Source of the DNA: Coenobita brevimanus
Taxonomy: Eukaryota; Arthropoda; Malacostraca; Decapoda; Coenobitidae
Assembly: GCA_032717465.1 (NCBI GenBank)
Contig: CM064655.1
Span: 18,087,335 to 18,151,334, forward strand
Direction of reading: 5' to 3'
Length of the DNA stretch: 64,000 bases
Made by a program: the position numbers and the translations under genes. Of this stretch, positions 56,101 through 64,000 are shown one piece after another. The first letter of the stretch is position 1. Every line of letters starts with the position of its first letter. The notes below the pieces were generated by a model that did not search any database, was not told where the DNA came from, and saw only the letters and a list, made by a program, of their open reading frames with translations.

Positions 56101-57300
56101 GTTTCAGTACGAGATTTCATACAGACCCGGAAAGCTCCACACCAATGCAGATGCCCTCTCCCGCCTCCCCATCCACGCGGTACAACCGGACCCCGACCTC
56201 CTACAACTCTGGCACCACAAGGAACGGCCCCCCTGGATCCCTGCTCACCTATTCCCCAAGCTGTGCCGACAGGGCGACCACCTTCTAACCCCGTCCGGAC
56301 ACATCCTCTTGACCCCTGATGCGGCACGTGACACCCTGTGCCACCTACATGCCCACAACAGCATCCACTTGGGCACCAAAAAATTACTACAGGTGTTCAA
56401 TGACATTTACTGGGCCCCAAATCCCTCCACACTCGCCAAGGAAATTATCCAGACTTGCCGCGCCTGCGCGCTTGGGAAAGATATCACCCGGACCGCCGAG
56501 CCATCTGGCCATATCACCGCCCACAAGCCCTGGCAACTCCTGGCGGTCGATGTAGTAGGCCCTCTTCCCCCTAAATCTGGATATAAATACGTGGTCACTT
56601 TTGTAGACACGTACTCCTAATTCGTAGTAACCTGCCCAGCTAAGGAACATCATGCCGTCGCTGTCGCCGATGCCCTGCTCCGACACGTGTTCCCTTACTT
56701 TGGCATTCCCCAAGCCATCCATTCCGATAATACCCCCGAGTTCTCCGGAAAAGTCTGGGAAGAACTAGCCAGGATTTTCGGGTACAAGATCTCCCACTCC
56801 TCACCATACTGGCCACAAGGGAACGCGGTATGTGAACGTAGCCATTGTACCCTTATCAATCAGCTACGCACCAGAATCGAGGCTACAAAAGACGACGATT
56901 GGCCAGCACATGTAAAAATTGTCCAATGGGGCATGAATTTGTGCCCCCGAGAAGACGGGGTTTCCCCCCATGAAAGAATCTTTGGCGAAACCCCCCTCCT
57001 ACTACCCCTATGCCATCACCTGCAACCGCCCGCTTCCGCTCCCATTACAGACCCGCTACACCTGCTAAAAGGGCGGATATACCACCTGCAAAAGAACCTA
57101 GACCTTGGACCCGACACAGCCTCCAACCCTTTCAACCCGGGTGACACAGTCGTCGTCGCCCAACTTCCCACTCCCCACAAGCTCGCCCCCCGTTTCACGG
57201 GGCCCCACACAATCACCAAAGTCCCCAACCCATACCAAGTAGTCGTAGACTATCACGGCACTCCCCGTACCCTCCACAACCGTCACGTGCGGCCTTTCCG
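56042..57300 (+). pseudogene. B integrase
   Basis: H2C2 finger (HLHAHNSIHLG, CRACALGKD), rve core with AVDVVGPLPPKSGYKY, HSDNTPEFSGKVWEEL and PQGNAVCERSH as catalytic D, D, E. The GPY/chromodomain-like end is QLPTPHKLAPRFTGPHTI and RTLHNRHVRPF. A TAA at 56618-56620 interrupts between the first and second catalytic residues (FVDTYS then FVVTCPAKE; lysine codon AAA in relatives). The frame is otherwise open through 57931. Confidence 0.9.
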
Positions 57301-58190
57301 CACGCCCACCTCCCCCGCTCTGGCCCCACACCCCCAGCCCCCTCCAGCTCCCGCACCACCCTCTACAGTCACATATGAGTGCTATGTTTCCCCCTCACCC
57401 TCCCACTTCACCCCCCCTACCATCTCCACCTCCCCGGCCACCACCACCCCCAGCACCTCACCTGACGCCTCCCCCGCCACCCCTCCCTCACCCTCACCCC
57501 TTCCTTCCATGGCCTCCCCCTCAACGCCCACTCCCACATCTTCCGCCCACGCCACCACACCCTCACCACAATCCACTACCACCCCACCTCCCCCACCCAC
57601 CATCCGTACACCCACTCCACCAACACCGCGCCCACAACACGCAAAACAACCCGCCCATCCCAGATGCCCACTTCTCCCCCCACCCCAACCCTCAAGACCA
57701 CCACCACACGCTCGGGCCGCCTTTCACGCTCGCCTGCCCGATACTCACACACCCCTACACCACCCACCTCTCCACAACTTCACACCGTCAAGCTACATCA
57801 GGCCCAAATCCCCTGTACCTGTACTCCCCAGAGACTCAACGCCGCATTACCACAGCACAAAACCTGGCCCTTACCCGCAGTATCCAGCATTCATCCCCCA
57901 ACCACACCGACAGCCACGCCAAGCAAGATGAGAGTGAAGCAGGCCGTATGGGCACCTACCCTTGGCAGGAACCACAGACTCCGCGGGCCACACCACCTGC
58001 TAAACCTCCTCCAGTCTACCACTGCCACCTCCACACTCTTCCTCACCTGCGACCCAGCACAAGAAGAGAACCCCTACACTGTCGCCTGGCAAACTGCGCT
58101 GCAACACCTCCAGCCCGTCTACACCACCTCCAACACACAAGCGTTCCACCTCCAGCCACAAGGACGTGACTTTTTACAGGGGGAGAGTGG
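57301..58190 (+). pseudogene. B proline-rich linker and terminal module
   Basis: About 150 codons of Pro/Ser/Thr linker. The frame moves into 57664-58190 with TTTRSGRLSRSPARY, then the terminal module: MRVKQAVWAPTLGRNHRLRG, HHLLNLLQSTTATSTLFLTC, AWQTALQHLQPVY and FHLQPQGRDFLQGESGK. The last codons overlap the purine tract. It is similar in A1 and E, which suggests a selected protein domain and not just low-complexity DNA. No known domain was recognised. Confidence 0.75.
58178..58190 (+). other. B polypurine tract
   Basis: AGGGGGAGAGTGG directly before the 3' LTR, the expected primer for plus-strand synthesis. It lies within the codons of the terminal module. Confidence 0.8.
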
Positions 58191-60555
58191 TAAAATGCGT
58201 GGCTTAAAGAACAGTGCCCCCGAGAAATACCATAGTACTCCCGACGACAGGGCAAGCCAAACACAGCTTAGTATGCCCGAGGATGCGCCGACACCCCCAC
58301 ATGGACCCCACGGGGTAGCCGCCACCAGCCACCACCACTCCCGGCAACAGCGACATATGTCAGCCCGGGCTGTGCGCCCCTGTGTCATGCAGCCACCACG
58401 CCGTTGCCGCCGTAGGAGAAGGACACTACCTTCGTGGAGTGGAATTGTTGAGTCAGCTAGGGGTGGAGTTGTGAAAGACACTCCAGACGGCGCCCCTCTG
58501 GTAGGGACGATCTGTGGTCGTTCCCATCCTCGTGAGACGATCTATGGTCGCTCCCATCCTCGTGAGACGATCTATGGTCGCTCCGAAAGTGCTCCGGTAG
58601 AGATGGTCTATGGTCGCTCCGAAAGTGCTCCGGTAGAGATGATCTATGGTCGCTCCGAAAGTGCTCCGGTAGAGACGATCTATGGTCGCTCAAAAGTGCT
58701 CCAGTAGAGACGATCTATGGTCGCTCCCATCCTCGTGAGATGATCTATGGTTGCTCCGAAAGTGTTCCGGTAGAGACGATCTATGGTCGCTCCCATCCTC
58801 GTGAGACGATCCATGGTCGCTCTGAAAGTGCTCCGGTAGAGATGATCTATAGTCTCTCCCATCCTCGTGAGACGATCCATGGTCGCTCCGAAAGTGCTCC
58901 GGTAGAGATGATCTATGGTCGCTCCCATCCTTGTGAGACAATCTATGGTCACTCCGAAAGTCCTCCGGTAGAGACGATCTATGGTCGCTCCCATCCTTGT
59001 GAGACGATCTATGGTCGCTCCCATCCTTGTGAGACGATCTATGGTCGCTCCGAAAGTGCTCCGGTAGAGACGATCTATGGTCGCTCCCATCCTCGTGAGA
59101 CGATCGATGGTCGCTCCGAAAGTGCTCCGGTAGAGACGATCCATGGTCGCTCCCCTCCTCGTGAGATGATCTACGGTTGCTCCAAGAGTGTCTTGGTAGA
59201 GACGACCTATGGTCGCTCCCTTCCTCGTGAGACGATCTATTGTCGCTCCGAGGGTGTGCAGAGAGAGGTGAGGAGAGAGACGTCCCTATGGCAGGAGACT
59301 AGAGCCCAGGTTTCCTGTCCCAGAGTGACCCAGACAGGCCTCACAGCCTCCCCTGGTCTCTGTTCCCTTCGCCGGGCTCTAGAGCAGACGCACCTGACGG
59401 ACCCCAGTGGAAATCGCTGCCGCAGCCCTCCCCTGTCGGCGCCCCTAGATGCTGGAGACCGCAGCCCACAGTCTCTCCCGGTTCTCCCCAGGACACCCAG
59501 GCGTGATCTCTCTATGCCCCCACAACGCCAGGACTTATCACAGAGGTTCCTGGAGCTATTCAGTCCCAGTCCCAAGGGCCACATGCCTGAGCCAAGCCCG
59601 GAGGCCACGGGAAGCCCAGGACACGAGAGGACGCCCTTGCGAGTTATCCCATGCCCTCTCGGCATGCCTCACATTGGCGTTACCCCTAGCCCGGCAGGAT
59701 CGCCGACGACATGTTCCTGCCTATCCCCCTGATGAATACGTGTGATATTGTAGCACGAGTGATTTAGGTTAAGTGTGATTTCCCCTAATGTAAGTATTGT
59801 GCAGTGATTTCATATAGGAATATCGGGGTAAATAAGATCACAGTGAGAAGTTAAAGGACGAGAGTGTGGAACAAGATCTGATTGACTATACTTATGAGTG
59901 ACATCCCTGTTATACAATTAATAAGCCTGTGCCGCCGGGAGATTCCCCTATAAAGACATACCCCCATTACCGTGAAGGAATATTGTGAAAGGAAGTATTG
60001 ATGGTATTCTCTCCCTCCCCCACGCTACCCATAAATCTTGTTTATCACCCCCTCTCACTCCAATATCCCGAGTAAGTGTGAATCAAGAATAAAATCAATT
60101 GCCAAAGTCCCTTGCCTAGTGGAAACCATATAAACTTCACGGCTAATATCTGCCGCTCCCTAGTATTACCATAACTTTCCCCTAGCCGTCACAAGTCACT
60201 CCCCGCACCTCCCCCTCGTGAGATTCAACACCTCTCCCGCGCCCCCGTGCGCGCCTATATTTATTGCATTCCTGATACACTAGGGTTGATATTGTTGTCA
60301 TTATTATCAGAGAAGCAAGTATCCTGCGAGATACACATATCCTAGATAAGGTTTTCTATTGCTATGTACTGTGCTGTAATATCTGCTGATTTGTCCTGTG
60401 TCTGACTGTGGTAATATACGTGTAAAGGTTGTTGCCTAGAGTTTTTGTGTCCTGCCTCTCTTTATTGCACTAAGCTCCGGTCTCGAAAGAGGACCCCGCT
60501 CCACGTTAGGTGAAATAGGAACGAGAAGTCGAGCCCAATTTCACCTAGCATTACA
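58191..60555 (+). mobile_element. B 3' LTR
   Basis: 2,365 bases, same ends as the 5' LTR and 276 bases longer, almost all in the minisatellite (58500-59245). The rest differs by scattered substitutions and small indels, for example around 60201-60250. Confidence 0.94.
58500..59245 (+). repeat. 30/36-bp minisatellite, B 3' LTR
   Basis: Same two units as in the 5' LTR but in a different order and larger number. A frame of 330 codons (58740-59732) runs through it on the plus strand. Confidence 0.93.
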
Positions 60556-61888
60556 GTTACACCCTCAAGTGCAGGAGGCCCAAGGCTACGGCCTAAAGAG
60601 TGCACCAGGGTAGAGAGACCCTTGGCTACGGCCTTAGTACACTCCGGAGAGAGAGTTGCCCCTATGCATCCCTCTCCTTCTGTTCTATCCTACGGGAGCA
60701 ACACCGCGCCGACAGCCCCTATACGTGGCGAGGAAGGAGCGGCCACTGTACGCCCTTCAGTTGTTTCTCGTCGGGAAGATCAGCTCCCGGCTACGGCCAG
60801 AGTACGTACCAGGGTAGAGAGGCCCTTGGCTATCGTACGTGCAGCTTTTCCCTACTACGGGAGCAACACCGCGCCGACGGCCCCTATACGTGGCGGGGAA
60901 GGAGCGGCCACTGTACGCCCTTCAGTTGCTCCTTGTACGACGGGTAGGCTCACGGCCACAGCCAAAGTACGTACCAGGGTAAGGCGACCCAAGGCTCCAG
61001 CCTCAGGACGTACTGGAGAGGACACGGGCTACGTGAATCCTTCTCCTGCCTCTTCCCCCTGTGGGAGCCCTTCATCACCACCCGGGAGTGTTGCCCCGGA
61101 GGTGTCGCTAGAGTGGTGGCAAGGCCCGATACCGGACTTACCTCCTACGCCTGGGAGATCCTTGTTCCTGCCCGAGACCCGACGGAGAAGTTGCCGCAGC
61201 CCAGCCCTGTCGGCACCTCTCCCCATAGGCGCCTGCAGTCCCAGGACCCCCAGGCCAGACCCCCAGGCTCCCGAACAAGGGCAACCCAGGCTCCCTCACC
61301 CCATGGAGCCAGACACGACAGGCCCGACTCCTCCAGCTGTTCGGCCCCAGTCCCGAGGGCCACCTCTCAGGTCGAGGCCCCGAGACAGGAGGGCCTCCCT
61401 GCACCCCACCGACGAGGCTCTGACTCGAGGGCCACCTCTCAGGTCGAGGCCCCCAGACAGGAGGGCCTCCCTGCACCTCACCGACGAGTGAGACCCAGGC
61501 AGTGACTCCCCTTCGGGTAGTATATTGCCCTCTGCAGGCCGGGTCCCCCTAGGGTTCTCCTCTAACGCCCCTGCTATGGAGTGAACATTACCCAGGAGAT
61601 ACAGGTAAATAGTGACGCCTCTTGTGCCGAGAACAAACCAGGGGAAATAACAGTGAACAGTGACCGAGTGAAGACCAGTGTAAAACCAGTGACAGTTACT
61701 ATTAGTCCAAAAGAACTCAGTGCCCGGCAGGACAGAGAATGAACATTAACGTAATTGTAGGAGTTCCCCAGTAAAAGAACTTTCTGTGACTGAATAGAGA
61801 CTAGGGAGCACGGGCAAATCAAATGCCTGTGTGTAAGTGTTGCCGCGACTAAGTGACTGTGTCAAGTGTCGCGATCTGCACCCTGCCT

Positions 61889-61896
61889 TATTTATA
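61889..61896 (+). promoter_or_regulatory. TATA-like box, A8 LTR
   Basis: TATTTATA within CCTTATTTATAGTAGTATTT. The surrounding GCACCCTGYCTTATTTATAG is kept in copies 3, 6 and 8, with CTTTCTTATAGTAATATTCC in copies 1 and 7. It lies about 380 bases before the LTR end. Confidence 0.5.
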
Positions 61897-62344
61897 GTAG
61901 TATTTCCCCCAAGGACTTTTAATCTTGTTTATTCCCTTTGTTTTCGACTAAGTGTATATCCTGCCTAAAAGTGACATACGGGTATTAACATATATAATTC
62001 AGGACATCAATGTATATGCATTGTATTGTGTACTAAGTGTGACTGTATCTTGTGGTGTTGAAGGTTAACTCTGTGTCCCTGTCTCCTGTATCTCAAATAT
62101 CACTCTGTGTTATATTGTAACGGTTAGAATTAAGGCAATAGATGTGTTAAGGTATACTGCCTGGTTTTTATGTCCTGTTCCTTTGTGGGTGCTTTACTTC
62201 CGGTCCGGAAAGAGGACCCCGCTTCAGTCGCTAGTGTTTTTAGGACGAGAAGTCGACCTAAAAACACCAGCATAACACTGGTGGCAAGCTGTGGTTCTGG
62301 ATCCGAGTAAAAGCACGGAGGAACGATAAAAGGAAACTTGCACA

Positions 62345-62548
62345 ATGGCAGCCAAACCGCACATTCTGTTGCCGAAATTCATCGAAGACCAATGTGACAT
62401 TGAGGTGTATTTAGATATGGTCAAACCCCTCTTAGACATAGGGTTCGATTCGGACAAAGAAAAGATTGCAGTCACGGTGCCTAACATGGGTAAAATAATC
62501 GCCACTGTCGCACCAAAAATCGTCCCAGAACTGACATGGGACCTGTAA
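62345..62548 (+). pseudogene. A8 gag, N-terminal fragment
   Basis: Starts with ATG 67 bases after the LTR: AAKPHILLPKFIEDQCDIEV, then LDIGFDSDKEKIAVTVPNMG and KIVPELTWD, aligned with B gag (LPKF.DQCDI, KIAVT, KIVPELTW). The insertion of a reverse LTR at 62544 ends it. About 66 native codons remain. Confidence 0.88.
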
Positions 62549-64000
62549 TGCTGTGTTTTTAAGGCGACTTCTCGTCGTAAAAACACTAGCTACTGAAGCG
62601 AGGTCCTCTTTCTAGACCGGAAGTAAAGCACTAGCAAAGGAACAGGACATAAAAACCAGGCAATATACCTTAACACATCTATTACCTAAATCCTACTCGT
62701 AACAATACACATAGAATGATATTTAAGATACAGGGACACAGAGATACAGAGTTAACACTTGGCTCCACAGAGCAATCGTACACACTACAATAGTCACACA
62801 GGGAGATTGTGAGTTTTCTATAATATGGTCTACTGTACATGTCACTTGGAGGCAGTATATAAATGGGATTGTTCACTTTAGGAATAAACAAGGTTGGGAG
62901 TCTGGTTTGGGAATATTACTATAAAAGAGGTAGGGTGCGGACAGCGACACTCGACTCTGTCACTTTGTCACGGAGACACGTACACTTAGCTTTTGACTCG
63001 CCCGCGCCCTTACCTCAGATGTTCACAGAAAACTCCCCGATTCTCTTATATGGGGAGGGACTAGGATAATTCACAAAGTTCACTTTCTGCCCTGTTAACA
63101 CTGAGTTCTGATGGGCCACTATTGACTACGGTTTCTTATGGAGTCACTGTCACTGTTTTCCCTGTTTCCTGGGTAATAGTCACTCTGAGTCACACTCGTA
63201 GGTGGGGTGCAGGGAGGCTCTCCCGTCTGGGGGCCTCGACCTGGGAGGCGGCCCTCGTACTAGGGCCGCGCCGGTGGGGTGCAGGGAGGCCCTTTGGTCT
63301 GGGGGCCTCGACCTGATAGGTGGCCCTCGGGACTGGGGCCAAACAGCCGGAGTATTCGGGCCTGCTTCTTCCGACTCCGGGGAGTGAGGGAGCCCGAATC
63401 ACCTTCGTCGGGAGTTGGAGAGTCTAGCCTGGGCGTCCTGGGACTGCGGGCACCAAGGGGGAGAGGCGCCGTCAGGACTGGACTGCGGCAGTGTCTCCTA
63501 CGGGGCTCGGACAGGAACAAGGAACTCCCGGGTGTAGGCGGTAAGCCCGATATCGGGCCTTGCCACCACTCTAGTGTCTCCTCGGGGCTATATTCCCGGG
63601 TGGTGACGAAGGGCTCCCCGAAGGGAAAGAGCCTGGAGGAGGACTCACGTTGCCCATGTCCTCTCGGGTGTGTCTGGAGGCCGGAGCCTGGGGTCGCCTT
63701 CCCCTGTCACACACTCTGGCTGTAGCCGTGAACTTGCTCGGCGTACGGGGGACACCTATAGGGTGAACGGGGTCGCCCTTTCGCCGCGGCTTAGGACTGC
63801 CGGCGTGGTGTTGCTCCCGTAGTAGAAGACAAGCCGGAGTGAGGGGCACAGAGGCCACACTCTCTCCAATACAGATTGAGTCTACCTTCAGGGGATTCTC
63901 TACCCTGGTACGTGCCCCGGCCGGAGCTGAGTGTCTACCCGTACGAAAAAACAACTGCCGGACGAATGGGGTCGTCCTTACGCCACGGCTTAGGACCGTC
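62544..64000 (-). mobile_element. A-type LTR copy 9, runs off the window
   Basis: The reverse strand starts TGTAATGCTGTGTTTTTAAGG and matches copy 2 (6945-9040) closely, including the minus-strand TATA region near 62920 and the terminal stem-loop. GGACC at 62539-62543 would be the left target duplication; the right side is beyond 64000. Frames at 63260-63954 are within the LTR. Confidence 0.9.

Larger units (their letters stand above)
50888..60555 (+). mobile_element. Complete Ty3/Gypsy element B
   Basis: 9,668 bases. 5' LTR 50888-52976, primer-binding region 52977, gag, protease, RT, RNase H, integrase, proline-rich tail, purine tract 58178-58190, 3' LTR 58191-60555. GTTAC at 50883-50887 and 60556-60560 is the 5-bp target duplication. 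The two LTRs are nearly identical outside the minisatellite, suggesting a recent insertion, yet the internal region has several stops and frame changes. Confidence 0.95.
50626..62277 (+). mobile_element. 5' LTR of element A8 (A-type copy 8), split by element B
   Basis: First part 50626-50887, second part 60556-62277, total about 1.98 kb. Removing B and one GTTAC gives the same order as copy 3 at 16380 (GCTATTGTTACACCCTCAAG). The TATTTATA core promoter candidate is at 61889-61896 and the terminal stem-loop at 62234-62267. A primer-binding region (CTGGTGGCAAGCTGTGG) and gag follow, so this is a true 5' LTR and not a solo. Confidence 0.93.

Overview
The window looks like a transposon-dominated stretch of an arthropod genome. 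The mixture of Ty3/Gypsy, RTE, piggyBac and mariner elements with a tRNA-derived SINE, at moderate GC, would fit a decapod crustacean, but that is an inference; no host gene was found to anchor the species. Essentially every recognisable coding sequence belongs to a mobile element, and almost all are broken.

Layout. (1) 1-6353 (+): 3' half of a Ty3/Gypsy element (A1) with its 3' LTR. (2) 6354-24871 (-): a second, AT-richer Ty3/Gypsy element (D). It is cut into pieces by LTR solo insertions at 6945-9040, 13971-18474 (itself holding another LTR at 14052-16266), 19812-21919 and 22821-24775, and by a piggyBac element at 10054-13850 whose transposase is nearly intact. (3) 24872-25470: unassigned. 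(4) 25471-32577 (-): Ty3/Gypsy element E with a 2.46-kb 5' LTR, a truncated 3' LTR and a deleted integrase core. (5) 32599-37906 (-): a solo LTR (C) holding a nearly full-length RTE LINE at 33225-36417. (6) 37927-45751 (+): element F, with a pair of tRNA-derived SINE copies in gag and no 3' LTR. C and F lie head to head across a short (AT)n tract. (7) 45752-47384: LTR scrap, a piggyBac-type MITE and a mariner pseudogene. (8) 47385-50625: piggyBac remnant split by an LTR at 47515-49878. (9) 50626-64000: an A-type 5' LTR plus gag start (50626-50887, 60556-62543), split by a complete 9,668-bp Ty3/Gypsy element B (50888-60555) with two LTRs and a GTTAC target duplication. The A gag is then cut by another reverse LTR running off the window.

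Most insertion boundaries are fixed by exact 5-bp target duplications (ATAAC, GTCAA, TGCCC, TTCTT, CATAC, GTTAC) or by TTAA for piggyBac, so the order of nesting can be read directly. The A/B/C/E/F elements form one related group. It has very long LTRs (about 2.1-2.5 kb), in-frame minisatellites in U3, a TATA-like core promoter, two stem-loops at the LTR 3' end whose stems covary between subfamilies, and an integrase followed by a Pro/Ser/Thr-rich linker and a conserved C-terminal module. These are the least ordinary features of the window.
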